NCBI RefSeq assembly: GCF_013283795.1
Contig: NZ_JABSOD010000007.1
Coordinates: forward strand, 62,001 to 126,000
Length of the DNA stretch: 64,000 nucleotides
DNA from: Rheinheimera lutimaris
GTDB taxonomy: Bacteria > Pseudomonadota > Gammaproteobacteria > Enterobacterales > Alteromonadaceae
Reading direction: 5' to 3'
Every line of letters begins with the position of its first letter. Position 1 is the first letter of the stretch. The position numbers and the translations under genes are program-made. Positions 26,137 through 36,623 of the stretch are shown in pieces. The notes beneath the pieces were generated by a model, which made no database searches, was not told where the DNA came from, and saw only the letters and a program-made list of their open reading frames with translations.

Positions 26137-27662
26137 TCATCCTGCAGCTGTGTCGTTTCAGGGCAGCTGTAAAGCGTTTTAATGCTGCCGTCTTCGTCTT
26201 GTTGTTCTAAATACACGCTAAAACCCCACAAGCGGTGCAGGTGTTTAAGTACTTGTTGCCGGCTTTTGGCCAACGGAATACGGTTTTGCGGAATATAGCG
26301 CAATGTCAGCGAGCGGTCGCCGTTAAAGTCTACGCTGTGTACCTGAATATTCGGCTCTATCTGGCTCAGGTTATACTGCTGTGACAGCATTTGCCGGATC
26401 CGCTGATAGCCTTCGGCATTATGGATAGCTGCAACTTCGAGGCTGCCTTCTTCGTCATCATCGACAATAGCAAACAAGTGAAAATCGCGTATCACCTTGG
26501 GTGACAGATATTGGCTGATAAAGCTTTCATCTTTAAAATTCTGCATGGCAAAGTGCAGGGTGTCGAGCCAGTCACTGCCGGCGATATCGGGAAACCATTG
26601 TTTGTCCTCAGCAGTGGGGTGTTCGCAAATGCGGCGAATATCACAAAACATCGCAAAGCCAAGCGCATAGGGGTTAATTCCGGAATAATACTTACTGTGA
26701 TACTCCGGTTGTGCTACCACATTAGTATGGCTGTGCAGTACCTCCAGCATAAAGCGGTCGCTGACTTTGCCCTCGTCGTACAAGTGCTGCAAGATGGTGT
26801 AATGCCAAAATGTAGCCCAACCTTCGTTCATCACCTGTGTTTGTTTCTGCGGATAAAAGTACTGTGAAATTTTGCGGACTATACGCACAATTTCGCGTTG
26901 CCATGACTTTAATAACGGCGCATTTTTTTCAATAAAATATAAAATGTTTTCTTGTGGTTCGGCGGGGAATCTGACCGTTTTATGTTCGGCAGTGGCGGCT
27001 TTTACCGGTATGGTGCGCCATAAATCATTTACCTGAGACTGTAAGTATGCTTCGCGTTCCTGTTGACGCTTTTGCTCTTCATCCAATGAAATTTGTTGTG
27101 GTCTTTTATAGCGATCGACACCATAGTTCATCAGCGCATGGCAGGAATCGAGCATCTCTTCTACTTCACTGATGCCGTATTTTTCTTCACACTGGCTAAT
27201 ATAATTTCTGGCAAACAACAGATAATCAATAATGGAACCAGCGTCGGTCCAGGTTCTAAATAAATAGTTGTTTTTAAAAAATGAATTGTGTCCGTAGCAA
27301 GCGTGTGCCATTACCAGAGCTTGCATGGTAATGGTGTTTTCCTCCATCAGATAAGCAATACAAGGGTTGGAGTTAATCACTATTTCATAGGCTAAGCCCA
27401 TATTGCCGCGTTTGTAATTTTGCTCGGTTTGAATAAATTTTTTGCCGTAAGACCAATGGTGGTAACCCAGTGGCATACCGACACTGGAATAGGCGTCCAT
27501 CATTTGCTCTGCGGTAATCACCTCAATTTGATTCGGGTAGGTATCCAGCCGGTAATGTGCAGCAACGCGGGCAATTTCCCGGTGATAGGCATCAAGTAAA
27601 TCAAAGGTCCAGTCGGGCCCGTCGGATAAGCACTGTGCTGTTTTCGCTTTTGCTTTAGCCAT
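26133..27662 (-). CDS. SpoVR family protein (YcgB)
   Basis: A 509-residue soluble protein of the SpoVR/YcgB family. The conserved N-terminal YPNQIEVITAEQMMDAYSSVGMPLGYHHWSYGK region is easily recognised, as is MNEGWATFWHYTILQHLYDEG in the middle. Its molecular activity is unknown in bacteria. It is the third gene of a leftward yeaG-yeaH-spoVR operon, the same set linked to stationary-phase and nutrient stress in enterobacteria. Only 31 bp separate it from yeaH. Confidence 0.95.
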   Translation of the reverse strand: MAKAKAKTAQCLSDGPDWTFDLLDAYHREIARVAAHYRLDTYPNQIEVITAEQMMDAYSSVGMPLGYHHWSYGKKFIQTEQNYKRGNMGLAYEIVINSNPCIAYLMEENTITMQALVMAHACYGHNSFFKNNYLFRTWTDAGSIIDYLLFARNYISQCEEKYGISEVEEMLDSCHALMNYGVDRYKRPQQISLDEEQKRQQEREAYLQSQVNDLWRTIPVKAATAEHKTVRFPAEPQENILYFIEKNAPLLKSWQREIVRIVRKISQYFYPQKQTQVMNEGWATFWHYTILQHLYDEGKVSDRFMLEVLHSHTNVVAQPEYHSKYYSGINPYALGFAMFCDIRRICEHPTAEDKQWFPDIAGSDWLDTLHFAMQNFKDESFISQYLSPKVIRDFHLFAIVDDDEEGSLEVAAIHNAEGYQRIRQMLSQQYNLSQIEPNIQVHSVDFNGDRSLTLRYIPQNRIPLAKSRQQVLKHLHRLWGFSVYLEQQDEDGSIKTLYSCPETTQLQDD

Positions 27663-27693
27663 AAAAAAACCTCATTACAGATTGGGGAAGCGG

Positions 27694-28959
27694 CTAGGCA
27701 GCCTGCTTTTTAAACAGCTCGCGAAATACCGGATAAATATCACTGACATCTGTAATATGCTGAATGGCAAAGTTATCAAATGCCGGCAGTAACTTTTCGT
27801 ATTCCTGCCACAGGCTTTGATGCGCTCTGGGCGTAATTTCGATATAGGCGTAGTAACGCACCAGTGGCAACAATTTATTGGCCATCAGCTCTGCGCAGGG
27901 CGCACTGTCGTCAGTCCAGTTATCGCCGTCTGATGCTTGTGCAGCATAGATATTCCATTCAGCCGGGTTGTATCGCTCCAGTACGATGTCGTACATCATT
28001 TTTAATGCGCTGGAGACGATAGTGCCGCCGGTTTCCTGCGAGTAAAAAAATTCCTGTTCGTCTACTTCTTTAGCCTGCGTATGATGGCGGATATACACCA
28101 CTTCCACATTCTTATAGCTGCGGCTTAAAAACAAATACAGCAAAATGTAAAAGCGTTTGGCCATATCTTTGGTAGCCTGATCCATTGAACCGGATACATC
28201 CATCAGGCAAAACATTACCGCTTTGCTGGTGGGCTCGGGCCGTTTCTGAAAATTGCGAAAACGTAAGTCAAAGCTGTCGATAAAGGGTACTGCCGCAATG
28301 CGTTGTTTTAACTCTGCGATTTCGGCGCATAACAAACGCCGCTGCTGCTGATCCGGCACCGGCTCATGCTCCAGTGCTGCCAGTTGTTGCTCCAGCTCAC
28401 GCAGTTTGGCTTTTTTGCCTGCTGTCATGGCGACGCGCCTTGCCAGAGAGCCGCGCAGTGAGCGCACTATATCAATATTGCTGGGTACACCTTCAGAGCG
28501 GTAACCGGCGCGCACATTTTTGTACTGCACCAGTTTATCCAGCTGATTTTTCTTCAGATTGGGCAGCTCTAAGTCTTCAAACAGTAAATCCAGATATTCA
28601 TCTTTTGAAATGGAAAACACAAAGTCGTCTGAGCCTTCACCATCGGTACCGGCATCGCCTTGTCCGCTGCCACCAGCACCGCCCTGCGGCCGCTTTATCC
28701 GATCTCCCGGGCTGAATTGATCATTACCAGGGTGAATAATTTGCCGGCGGCCACCCTTGCCCTGATGAAAAAACGGTTCGCTGATATCTTTACCCGGCAC
28801 GGTGACACTTTCGCCACTGCTGATATCAGTGACGCTGCGCTTGCTGATAGCGTCAGACACCGCTTTTTTAATTTGCTGCTTATAGCGGCGGATAAAGCGC
28901 TGGCGATTCACCGCGCTTTTATTCTTTCCGTTGAGTCGTCTGTCGATAAAATGCGCCAT
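27694..28959 (-). CDS. yeaH: YeaH/YhbH family protein (DUF444, VWA-like)
   Basis: A 421-residue protein of the DUF444 family. The N-terminus [15 protein letters not shown] is diagnostic. A Gly-rich basic linker (about 75-110) and a VWA-like domain with [10 protein letters not shown] (a MIDAS-type DxSxS metal site) follow. It is expected to work with the kinase YeaG encoded upstream. ATG 28959 is chosen because GGAGGT lies 4 bases before it and the family begins there; an in-frame start at 29010 would overlap yeaG. Gap to yeaG is 20 bp. Confidence 0.95.
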   Translation of the reverse strand: MAHFIDRRLNGKNKSAVNRQRFIRRYKQQIKKAVSDAISKRSVTDISSGESVTVPGKDISEPFFHQGKGGRRQIIHPGNDQFSPGDRIKRPQGGAGGSGQGDAGTDGEGSDDFVFSISKDEYLDLLFEDLELPNLKKNQLDKLVQYKNVRAGYRSEGVPSNIDIVRSLRGSLARRVAMTAGKKAKLRELEQQLAALEHEPVPDQQQRRLLCAEIAELKQRIAAVPFIDSFDLRFRNFQKRPEPTSKAVMFCLMDVSGSMDQATKDMAKRFYILLYLFLSRSYKNVEVVYIRHHTQAKEVDEQEFFYSQETGGTIVSSALKMMYDIVLERYNPAEWNIYAAQASDGDNWTDDSAPCAELMANKLLPLVRYYAYIEITPRAHQSLWQEYEKLLPAFDNFAIQHITDVSDIYPVFRELFKKQAA

Positions 28960-28979
28960 ACTACCTCCGGCTTCGCGTA

Positions 28980-30902
28980 TTACTGCGATTTGCGAACGCG
29001 CAAATACCATTCAGACAGCAGCCGCACTTGCTTGCGGGTGTAGCCTTTTTCCATCATCCGGTTGACGAAGTCATCGTGTTTCTTCTGATCATCGGTTGAG
29101 GTTTTGGCGTTAAACGAAATCACCGGCAGCAGCTCTTCTGTGCTGGAGAACATTTTTTTCTCAATCACAGTACGCAGTTTTTCGTAACTGGTCCAGGTCG
29201 GGTTTTTGCCGTTATTTTTTGCTTTTGCCCTCAGCACAAAGTTAACAATTTCATTGCGGAAATCTTTCGGGTTACTGATACCTGCCGGCTTTTCAATTTT
29301 TTCCAGTTCAGCGTTTAAGGCTGCGCGGTCAAACAACTGGCCGGTTTCCGGGTCACGGTATTCCTGATCCTGGATCCAAAAATCAGCATAAATCACGTAG
29401 CGGTCAAAAATATTCTGGCCGTATTCAGAGTAAGACTCTAAATAAGCTGTTTGAATTTCCTTACCGATAAACTCGATATATTTCGGGATTAAATAACCTT
29501 TTAAGTGTTCCAGGTAACGCTCGGCGACATCAGCAGGGAACTGTTCGCGCTCAATTTGTTGCTCCAGTACATAAAACAGATGCACCGGGTTGGCGGCGAC
29601 TTCTGTGCTGTCGAAGTTAAATACCCGCGACAATATTTTAAAGGCAAAACGGGTAGATAAGCCTGTCATGCCTTCATCCACACCGGCGTAATCACGATAC
29701 TCCTGGTAAGATTTTGCTTTTGGATCGGTATCTTTTAAGCTCTCACCGTCATATACCCGCATTTTTGAATACAGGCTGGAGTTATCCGGATTTTTCAACC
29801 GTGACAGCACGGCAAACTGTGCCAGCGAAATAAGCGTGCCCGGTGCGCAGGGTGAGCTGTTCAGTTCACTGTGTTCCAGTAGTTTCTGATAGATACGCAT
29901 TTCTTCGCTGACGCGCAGACAATAGGGCACTTTCACAATATAAACACGGTCTAGAAAGGCTTCGTTGTTTTTGTTATTACGGAAGGTTTGCCATTCTGAC
30001 TCATTACTGTGCGCCAGAATAATGCCGTCAAACGGCAAGGCCGCCAAACCTTCAGTACCGTTATAGTTGCCTTCCTGGGTGGCGGTCAGCAGTGGATGCA
30101 GCACCTTAATCGGCGCTTTAAACATCTCGACAAATTCCATCAACCCCTGGTTGGCCCGGCACAAAGCGCCGGAGTAACTGTAGGCATCGGGATCATTCTG
30201 GGCAAAGTGCTCCAGCTTACGAATATCCACTTTACCCACCAGAGAGGCGATGTCCTGGTTATTCTCATCACCAGGTTCGGTTTTAGCTATAGCCAGTTGA
30301 TCAAGAATAGACGGGTACTTTTTCACTACCTTAAACTGGCTGATATCACCGTTGTATTCATGCAAGCGTTTACTGGCCCATGGCGACATAATGTTGCGCA
30401 GGTAGCGTTTGGGAATGCCGTACTCTTGCTGCAGAATATTGCCGTCTTCATTTACATCAAACAGGCACAGCGGGCTGTCGTAAACCGGCGAGCCTTTTAA
30501 GTAATAAATCGGGATCTGCTGCATTAAATGTTTTAATTTTTCTGCCAGCGACGATTTACCACCACCCACCGGACCGAGTAAATACAGAATTTGTTTGCGC
30601 TCTTCTAACCCCTGTGCCGAATGTTTCAGGTAAGACACAATTTGCTCTATGGCTTCTTCCATGCCGTAAAATTCAGAGAACGCCGGGTAACGGGCGATCA
30701 CGCGGTTGGAGAACAGCCGGCTCAGCTTCGGGTCTTGGGCCGTGTCGGTCAGCTCCGGTTTGCCAATCGCCAGCAATAATCGCTCTGCCGCACTGGCATA
30801 GCAGCTCTTGTCTTCTTTACATAACGCCAGAAACTCTTGAATCGTATATTCTTCTTCTTTCGCAGCCTCGTAGCGTGATTTGTAGTGCTCAAAAATACTC
30901 AT
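28980..30902 (-). CDS. yeaG: PrkA family serine protein kinase YeaG
   Basis: A 640-residue AAA-like protein kinase. It has an N-terminal AAA_PrkA domain with Walker A GPVGGGKS (110-117) and the highly conserved [12 protein letters not shown] and [11 protein letters not shown] segments, then the C-terminal PrkA domain. E. coli YeaG phosphorylates protein substrates and acts in stationary-phase and nitrogen-starvation responses. ATG 30902 matches the family start ([18 protein letters not shown]) and has GGAGGT 4 bases upstream. First gene of the yeaG-yeaH-spoVR operon. Confidence 0.96.
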   Translation of the reverse strand: MSIFEHYKSRYEAAKEEEYTIQEFLALCKEDKSCYASAAERLLLAIGKPELTDTAQDPKLSRLFSNRVIARYPAFSEFYGMEEAIEQIVSYLKHSAQGLEERKQILYLLGPVGGGKSSLAEKLKHLMQQIPIYYLKGSPVYDSPLCLFDVNEDGNILQQEYGIPKRYLRNIMSPWASKRLHEYNGDISQFKVVKKYPSILDQLAIAKTEPGDENNQDIASLVGKVDIRKLEHFAQNDPDAYSYSGALCRANQGLMEFVEMFKAPIKVLHPLLTATQEGNYNGTEGLAALPFDGIILAHSNESEWQTFRNNKNNEAFLDRVYIVKVPYCLRVSEEMRIYQKLLEHSELNSSPCAPGTLISLAQFAVLSRLKNPDNSSLYSKMRVYDGESLKDTDPKAKSYQEYRDYAGVDEGMTGLSTRFAFKILSRVFNFDSTEVAANPVHLFYVLEQQIEREQFPADVAERYLEHLKGYLIPKYIEFIGKEIQTAYLESYSEYGQNIFDRYVIYADFWIQDQEYRDPETGQLFDRAALNAELEKIEKPAGISNPKDFRNEIVNFVLRAKAKNNGKNPTWTSYEKLRTVIEKKMFSSTEELLPVISFNAKTSTDDQKKHDDFVNRMMEKGYTRKQVRLLSEWYLRVRKSQ

Positions 30903-31088
30903 TTGCACCTCCGGCTTGTAAACATCGGGAAAGGGTAGCAGCCTGGCTGTTACTCTAAGGTTAGACAGTAAAGCTGATTCCCGCCTGACTAATTGACAGA
31001 AAAATCTATAATTTTCTTCAGGCTACACGTGCTGGCAGCGAAACAGTTTAGTCTGGCCGAATGGCCGGAATGTAAAGCAGAGCGGACA

Positions 31089-31114
31089 AAAAACCCGGCA
31101 GATGCCGGGTTTTA
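31089..31114 (-). terminator. Terminator after sodB
   Basis: CCCGGC-AGAT-GCCGGG stem with T tract on the minus strand (A tract at 31088-31093 on the plus strand), 16 bp beyond the sodB stop. Confidence 0.85.
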
Positions 31115-31129
31115 TACAACAAAGTGTTA

Positions 31130-31714
31130 TCAGGCTGCGAAGTTATCGGCAGCGAATTTCCAGTTAACCAGTGCCCAGAATGCATCCAGGTAGGTTGGCC
31201 GCGCATTGCGATAATCAATGTAGTACGCGTGTTCCCACAGGTCTACAGTCATTACCGGTGTCAGGCTGGTGTCTGTTAATGGCGTTGCCGCGTTGCTGGT
31301 GTTAACAATGTCCAGGCTACCGTCAGCTTTTTTCACTAACCATGTCCAGCTTGAACCAAAGTTATTTACCGCTTTGTCGTTAAAGGCAGTTTTAAAGGCA
31401 GCGAAAGAACCCCACTTGGCATTGATGGCATCAGCTAAAGCGCCTGTTGGCTCGCCACCACCGTTTGGTGATAAGCAGTGCCAGTAAAAAGTGTGGTTCC
31501 ACACTTGGGCGGCATTGTTAAATACGCCACCTTCAGAGGTACGTACGATTTCTTCCAGTGATTTACCGGCGAAAGGTGTACCTTCAATTAGGCCGTTTAA
31601 CTTCACTACATAAGTGTTGTGGTGTTTACCGTAGTGGTATTCCAGTGTCTCTGCAGAAATGTGTGGGGCTAATGCGTCTTTTGCATAAGGTAATGCGGGT
31701 AATTCAAAGGCCAT
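31130..31714 (-). CDS. sodB: Superoxide dismutase [Fe]
   Basis: A 194-residue cytosolic Fe-SOD converting superoxide to O2 and H2O2. Metal ligands are visible in order: His27 ([11 protein letters not shown]), His74 ([16 protein letters not shown]), and Asp/His in [21 protein letters not shown]. The iron-type glutamine ([11 protein letters not shown]) and GGGEP favour iron over manganese. Flanked by a terminator downstream and a divergent region with inverted repeats shared with grxD. Confidence 0.97.
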   Translation of the reverse strand: MAFELPALPYAKDALAPHISAETLEYHYGKHHNTYVVKLNGLIEGTPFAGKSLEEIVRTSEGGVFNNAAQVWNHTFYWHCLSPNGGGEPTGALADAINAKWGSFAAFKTAFNDKAVNNFGSSWTWLVKKADGSLDIVNTSNAATPLTDTSLTPVMTVDLWEHAYYIDYRNARPTYLDAFWALVNWKFAADNFAA

Positions 31715-31805
31715 TGTCGTTCTCCGTTGGCGTTGTTTATGATGTCTGCATGGCGTAGACTACAAAACCTGACTAAAATACTCAAGTTTTACAGTGTTTA
31801 GTTAT

Positions 31806-31858
31806 AAGCTGATCCATTGTAGCGCGCTTTTAGGATCAGCTTGTTACGTTGTAACAAG
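31806..31858. repeat. Two overlapping inverted repeats between sodB and grxD
   Basis: AAGCTGATCC (31806-31815) pairs perfectly with GGATCAGCTT (31833-31842) across 17 bases. Immediately overlapping, CTTGTTAC-GTT-GTAACAAG (31840-31858) is an 8-bp perfect hairpin. They sit in the divergent promoter region and may be operators or leader structures. Confidence 0.5.
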
Positions 31859-31953
31859 GAAGTGGGGGTTTTTTCGTAAATCTCAAGTGCCACAGCGCAC
31901 AGAACAGCGTAAAATGGCAGCCAATATTTAAATGCACTTGTTGTGAGGTATTA

Positions 31954-32295
31954 ATGGAAACGCTGGACAAAATCAAACAGCAAATTGCTGAAAACGCTAT
32001 TCTGTTGTTTATGAAAGGGTCACCTAAATTCCCCAGTTGCGGTTTTTCAGCCCAGGCTTCACAGGCGCTGATCGCTTGTGGTGAACAGTTTGCCTATGTT
32101 GATATTTTGCAGAATCCGGATATCCGTGCTGAATTGCCGAAATACGCCAACTGGCCAACGTTCCCGCAATTGTGGGTAGAAGGCGAACTGGTGGGCGGTT
32201 GTGATATCGTGTTGGAGATGTTTCAACGTGGTGAACTGCAGCCGTTAATCAAAGACGCGGCAGCGCGACATAAAACAGATACTGCTGCGGAGTAA
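31954..32295 (+). CDS. grxD: Monothiol glutaredoxin Grx4
   Basis: A 113-residue monothiol glutaredoxin with the CGFS active site (SCGFS, Cys at residue 29). The conserved glutathione-binding WPTFPQLWVEGELVGGCDI segment lies near 69-87. The family carries and delivers 2Fe-2S clusters with BolA partners. The usual PKxPxCGFS is seen as PKFPSCGFS. The gene is separated from rnt by a palindromic terminator. Confidence 0.97.
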   Translation: METLDKIKQQIAENAILLFMKGSPKFPSCGFSAQASQALIACGEQFAYVDILQNPDIRAELPKYANWPTFPQLWVEGELVGGCDIVLEMFQRGELQPLIKDAAARHKTDTAAE

Positions 32296-32309
32296 CATCT
32301 GCTGCAACA

Positions 32310-32336
32310 ACAAAGGCCGCTGATAGCGGCCTTTGT
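32310..32336. terminator. Palindromic terminator between convergent grxD and rnt
   Basis: ACAAAGGCCGCT-GAT-AGCGGCCTTTGT, a 12-bp stem, lies between the grxD stop (32295) and the rnt stop (32340) and can serve both strands, though T tracts are weak. Confidence 0.7.
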
Positions 32337-32339
32337 ACT

Positions 32340-33029
32340 TTATGCTACAGCGTCAGTGTCATCGTCTTCAGAACTGTGCTCTGTGTTGTCTTCCGGTTGT
32401 GCCTCTGCCATCGGCCAGCCACCCAGCTGCTTCCAACTGTTGACGATATAGCAAAATAACTCTGCAGTGCGTTCAGTGTCGTACAGTGCGCTGTGTGCTT
32501 CTTTGTTATCAAATTCGATGCCTGCCGCTTTACATGCTTTGGCTAACACTGTTTGACCTACGGCCAGCGCCGCCAGACTGGTGGTATCAAACGAGACAAA
32601 AGCATGAAACGGCGAGCGCTTGAAGTTAAGCCGCTCTATCGCTGCGTTTAAAAAGCCCTGATCAAAAGCGGCATTATGCGCCACTATTACACTGCGCTGA
32701 CAGCCGGCGTCTTTCTGCGCTTTGCGCACCGCTTTGCATATTTCGGTAATGGCTTCGCGCTCCGGTACGGCACCGCGCAGCGGGTTAAACGGGTCTATGC
32801 CGTTAAACGCTAATGAACTGGCATCCAGGTTGGCGCCTTCGAATGGCTCAACATGAAAATGCAGGGTGGTCAGCGGAATTAAATTGCCGTCGTCATCCAT
32901 ATCGAGCAGTGTTGCGGCAATTTCCAGCAAGGCATCGGTTTTAGCATTAAAGCCTGCGGTTTCTACGTCGATAACTACAGGGTAGTAACCACGAAAACGC
33001 TGAGCCAGTAAAGAATTGGGTTGTGTCAT
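32340..33029 (-). CDS. rnt: Ribonuclease T
   Basis: A 229-residue DEDD-family 3'-5' exoribonuclease that trims tRNA and other stable RNA 3' ends. Exo motifs: [10 protein letters not shown] (Asp and Glu, about 18-27), HNAAFDQGF (about 120-128) and the DEDDh HSALYDTE (about 176-183). The C-terminal acidic tail is slightly longer than in E. coli. ATG 33029 ([12 protein letters not shown]) is preferred over the upstream TTG at 33047. Divergent from motY, the arrangement known in Vibrio and relatives. Confidence 0.95.
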   Translation of the reverse strand: MTQPNSLLAQRFRGYYPVVIDVETAGFNAKTDALLEIAATLLDMDDDGNLIPLTTLHFHVEPFEGANLDASSLAFNGIDPFNPLRGAVPEREAITEICKAVRKAQKDAGCQRSVIVAHNAAFDQGFLNAAIERLNFKRSPFHAFVSFDTTSLAALAVGQTVLAKACKAAGIEFDNKEAHSALYDTERTAELFCYIVNSWKQLGGWPMAEAQPEDNTEHSSEDDDTDAVA

Positions 33030-33208
33030 AACGGCGCCATTTTGCAAATCAGCGGCTATTATGCCAAAAAATTAGTGCAACGTCTTGTTACGGCATAGTG
33101 TTTGCTAATGATATCAGTAATAACAGTATCAGCTGTGTGTAGTAACGCAGAACAGATAAACCCTGAACAGTGCGGCGCGACGTGCCGATAGGGGTAGGAA
33201 ACCGGAAA

Positions 33209-34081
33209 ATGCGAAGCTTATTATTAACTTTTGCCGCCACACTACTTAGTTTTGCTGTGTTGGCACAGCCGCAACTGCGTCAATATTCTGCCGCTATTGA
33301 AGAGTCGGTATGGCAGTTAAACCGCGACACGCCATTAGAGTGTCAGTTGCAGCATGAAATACCGCATTTTGGCCGGGCGGTGTTTCGCAGCGTGGCCGGG
33401 AAAGCACTGAACATGGATTTTGAATTACAAATGCTGCGTTTGCCGGACGGCTATGATCTGGCTGAAGTGCTGTCGGTGCCGCCGGCATGGCGACCGGGAG
33501 AACCGGCTAAAGCGGTGGCTAACATGCAACTGCTGAAGCAGTATAACGGCGATCTACCCAAAAAAGCCGCCTGGACGCTGCTGACTGAATTGGAACAAGG
33601 CTTTAGCCCGACATTCTATTTCAGTGATTGGCACAGCCCCTATGACAAGGTGGCAGCGGCGATGAACCCGGTACAGTTTTTAAAACAATATCAGCAGTTT
33701 AATCGCTGTATATCGGCATTACTGCCATACAGTTTTGACGATATTGCTTTTACCGTATTAAGTTATGAAACCGGCGGCGACCAGTTAACGCGCGAATCTC
33801 AACGCCGGCTGGCGCAGATTGCCGAATACCTGAAATACGATCAGGACATTGAATATGTGGAAATCCAGGGCTACACCGACAGTTACGGCGGCCGTTGGAT
33901 GAATGAACAGTTATCAGTAAAACGGGCCGAGAAAGTAAAAAGCTTTTTTGTCGCCGCAGGCTTAAGTGAAAACAAAGTACAGGTAGAAGGCTTTGGTGAG
34001 CGGCGCCATGTTGCGCCGAACGACACCGCACTGGAGCGTAAGAAAAACCGTCGTGTAGTACTGCAGATGACTAAGCCCTGA
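33209..34081 (+). CDS. motY: Sodium-type flagellar T-ring protein MotY (OmpA-like C-terminus)
   Basis: A 290-residue secreted protein with a signal peptide (about 1-20, cut near VLA-QPQ). The N-terminal domain (RQYSAAIEESVWQLNRDTPLECQLQHEIP) resembles MotY, and the C-terminal OmpA-like peptidoglycan-binding domain (about 185-288) includes VEIQGYTDSYG and NEQLSVKRAEKV. In Vibrio MotY forms the T ring holding sodium-driven PomAB stators around a polar flagellum. Divergence from rnt is the same arrangement as in Vibrio. The start is ATG 33209, the first residue of the signal. A GCCGATAG at 33184-33191 resembles a FliA -10 element, but no good -35 is present. A generic OmpA-family lipoprotein-like protein is the alternative. 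Confidence 0.82.
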   Translation: MRSLLLTFAATLLSFAVLAQPQLRQYSAAIEESVWQLNRDTPLECQLQHEIPHFGRAVFRSVAGKALNMDFELQMLRLPDGYDLAEVLSVPPAWRPGEPAKAVANMQLLKQYNGDLPKKAAWTLLTELEQGFSPTFYFSDWHSPYDKVAAAMNPVQFLKQYQQFNRCISALLPYSFDDIAFTVLSYETGGDQLTRESQRRLAQIAEYLKYDQDIEYVEIQGYTDSYGGRWMNEQLSVKRAEKVKSFFVAAGLSENKVQVEGFGERRHVAPNDTALERKKNRRVVLQMTKP

Positions 34082-34114
34082 CGGGCTCAGTTCGCTGGCG
34101 TTAGCTTTGTAGTC

Positions 34115-34450
34115 TTAGTTTTGCACCATAATATCGACCTGGCGCCAGTCGTTCTGGCTTGAGATCAAAATGCGGACCTGATTATTATTAACGCTGAAAT
34201 ACAAATGTTGCCGGCCATACAGCGTCTGCTCGCTTACCGGTTCACCTAACTGTTGCACATAGTAATCACGTAACGCAGTTTCGGTTTGCTGGCTGAAAAA
34301 GCTCAGTACTGCCGGCATCTTGCTGTCAAGCCGGGCAAATTCCCGTGCATCTGCAGGGATTGGGATCTGGTAAAAATCGTTAGCCTGCAGCGCAGTGCTT
34401 AAGCTGCCGCAGGTTAATACCAGGCATAATAAAACGGCTGAACGCATCAT
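34115..34450 (-). CDS. Small exported protein of unknown function
   Basis: A 111-residue protein with a clear signal peptide ([23 protein letters not shown], cut near residue 23) and a mature part of about 88 residues. The mature part has a helical segment and a C-terminal beta-rich region ([19 protein letters not shown]), like small periplasmic alpha/beta proteins. I do not recognise a family. It lies convergent to motY and codirectional with mnmC 133 bp upstream. It may be a single gene with its own promoter. Confidence 0.65.
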   Translation of the reverse strand: MMRSAVLLCLVLTCGSLSTALQANDFYQIPIPADAREFARLDSKMPAVLSFFSQQTETALRDYYVQQLGEPVSEQTLYGRQHLYFSVNNNQVRILISSQNDWRQVDIMVQN

Positions 34451-34583
34451 CTTTCCTTTGCTTCAAGAACAATATTTTGGCTTACCTTAGCAAATTTTTT
34501 TTGCCTTTGCCCGACATTATATTGTGGGCGCAGTTCAGGCAGAAGCTAAGATCTGGTTTGCTAACAAGTGCATAGCGACCGGG

Positions 34584-36449
34584 TTAATAGCGTAATGCAG
34601 TTATTTTGCCAATAAGCTGCCGGCTTAACGGCACGGGTTCATTGCAAAGTTGGCATGCCAGCAGCTCTGCCAGCAATGGTGACAGCATAATGCCCCGCGC
34701 GCCCATCGCGCCCAGTACATATAAACCCGGCTGCTCAGCCATGCCACCTGCCAGCGGTAAATGATCCGGCACCGTAGCGCGAAATGCCGCAGCCGCGCTT
34801 ACCGCCTTGCTGTTGGCAAACCAGTCCGGTTGGTTAAGCTGGTCATTAACCAACTGCAAATTTTCTGTATTGTCCTGCTCGCTGACAAAAGCTTCTGTCG
34901 CTGTACGATCGAAGGTGGCGCCAACGCAATGCAATTCCTGCCAACCCGGCGTTATATAGCCTTTATGGCACAACACGGTTTTTAATGAGGCCATGGCGCT
35001 GTTTTGCACATGGCTGACCTGGCCGCGTATTTTATTTACCGGCAGCCGGGCAGTTTGTGCAAACTCTGCCAGTTTGCTGCCACAGGCCAATACCAGGCTG
35101 TTGGTGTTCAGTTCGCCGGCTGTTGTCTGCAATAACCACCCGCCGTTAGCCGCCGCGGTTACTGCCGTGAGGGAACAGTTAAGGCTGAGCCGGAACGAGG
35201 CTTGTTGTTGCAGCCACGCCACGGCTTGTTGACAAAACTGCTGCGGGTTTAACCAGCCGGCCAGCGGTATATAAATGCCACTATGTTGCAGTGCGACACC
35301 GGCTAATTCAGTTGCGGTATCGGCATCAACGGCCTGCACCAGCTGCGCCGGCCACAAGGCATTATCGATTAACTTTTGCTGGCGCTGTTGCAGTAATTTA
35401 TTGCTGGCCAGATGCAGTAAGCCACACCAGTCCATAGCGAAATCCAGCCCCCTGCTATGCCAGTATTGATAAAACTGCCGTGCGTATAAAAAAGCCTGCA
35501 CATGCAGCTGGCTGTCGTCTGTCAGGTTGGCGTGCAGGTTAGGGTACACTGCGCCCTGGCGGTTCTGCGAGGCTTGCTGTGCCACCATGTTATCTTCGCA
35601 AATCAGATGTACGGCAACACCACGCTGCTGCAATGCCAATGCGGTGCATACCGAGGCAATACCACCACCGACCACGATAACCTGCGTTGGGGCAGGTTGC
35701 GATAATGGCTCGGCTTTCGTAAAACAGGCGGTCAGCATTTCGCGTTTACGGCCAAAGCCTTTAATTTTGCTTACCGTAAAACCGGCTTGTTGCAGGCCGC
35801 GCTTGACGATACCGGCAGCGGTAAAGGTAGACACAGAGGTGCCATTTTGGCTTAGCGCTGCAAGGCCATTAAACAGGCTGTCCTGCCACATATCAGGGTT
35901 TTTGCCCGGCGCAAAACCATCGAGGTAAACCGCATCAACCGGCGCTTCCAGCTGCGGCAGAAGCGCGTTTACATCACCAAACCATAAATCCAATATGACG
36001 CTGCCATCATCAAATTTAAGCCGGTGGCAGCCGGCGACGGCCAGTGGATAAGCGTTCAGCAATAGCTGACACAGTTCCTGCAATTCAGTATGCACGGCCA
36101 GCGCACGGCGTAAATCAGCATGGCTTAACGGGAATTTCTCAAAACTACTGAAATACAAACGCTGACACCTTGCAGCGGTAAATTGCTGCTTATGCTCGCG
36201 AAAGCGCAGCCAGCTTAGTAAAAAATTAGCCCCGGTACCAAAGCCGGTTTCAATAATATGAAAGGCCGGCTTGTTGTGTGTTTGCCAGCGCTGTGGTAAA
36301 CCATTTTGCTGCAAAAACACGTAATCGGTTTCGGCCATACCGCCGTCGTTAGAAAAATACACATCGTCAAAATCAGACGCGACCGGGGTACCCTGGTCAT
36401 TAAAGTGTATTTTGGCGTTGCTAATCTGATTGGCGCTAGGTTGTGACAT
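34584..36449 (-). CDS. mnmC: Bifunctional tRNA mnm5s2U34 synthesis protein MnmC
   Basis: A 621-residue fusion. The N-terminal MnmD methyltransferase (about 1-240) contains IIETGFGTGANFLLS (SAM loop) and VYLDGFAPGKNPDMW. The C-terminal FAD-dependent oxidase MnmC(o) (about 255-620) has the dinucleotide-binding VIVVGGGIASVCTALALQQRG. Together they convert cmnm5(s2)U34 to nm5 and then mnm5(s2)U34 in tRNA. ATG 36449 (MSQPSANQIS) is chosen; an in-frame start lies 6 codons upstream. Divergent from fabB across ~170 bp, as in E. coli. Confidence 0.95.
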   Translation of the reverse strand: MSQPSANQISNAKIHFNDQGTPVASDFDDVYFSNDGGMAETDYVFLQQNGLPQRWQTHNKPAFHIIETGFGTGANFLLSWLRFREHKQQFTAARCQRLYFSSFEKFPLSHADLRRALAVHTELQELCQLLLNAYPLAVAGCHRLKFDDGSVILDLWFGDVNALLPQLEAPVDAVYLDGFAPGKNPDMWQDSLFNGLAALSQNGTSVSTFTAAGIVKRGLQQAGFTVSKIKGFGRKREMLTACFTKAEPLSQPAPTQVIVVGGGIASVCTALALQQRGVAVHLICEDNMVAQQASQNRQGAVYPNLHANLTDDSQLHVQAFLYARQFYQYWHSRGLDFAMDWCGLLHLASNKLLQQRQQKLIDNALWPAQLVQAVDADTATELAGVALQHSGIYIPLAGWLNPQQFCQQAVAWLQQQASFRLSLNCSLTAVTAAANGGWLLQTTAGELNTNSLVLACGSKLAEFAQTARLPVNKIRGQVSHVQNSAMASLKTVLCHKGYITPGWQELHCVGATFDRTATEAFVSEQDNTENLQLVNDQLNQPDWFANSKAVSAAAAFRATVPDHLPLAGGMAEQPGLYVLGAMGARGIMLSPLLAELLACQLCNEPVPLSRQLIGKITALRY

Positions 36450-36623
36450 AACAGGCGGGTCCACCACAAAATTCGGCTTGTAGTTTACCTCAAGCTACCG
36501 CAGAATTGAAAACAGAGTACAGGTGTGCGCTGAAAGCTGACCACTTGTTAAAACAAAATCCGTACAATGTCGCACAGTATTATTTTAACCTTGCCGGCAT
36601 CAGGCTGGTTGATGGGAGTAAGC

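Noticed and set aside
33184-33191. FliA-like -10 element (GCCGATAG) before motY
   Set aside because: No acceptable -35 at the right spacing, so I do not list it as a promoter.
36530-36560. FadR-like operator upstream of fabB
   Set aside because: Only one half resembles the site (CACTTGTT); the other half does not match.
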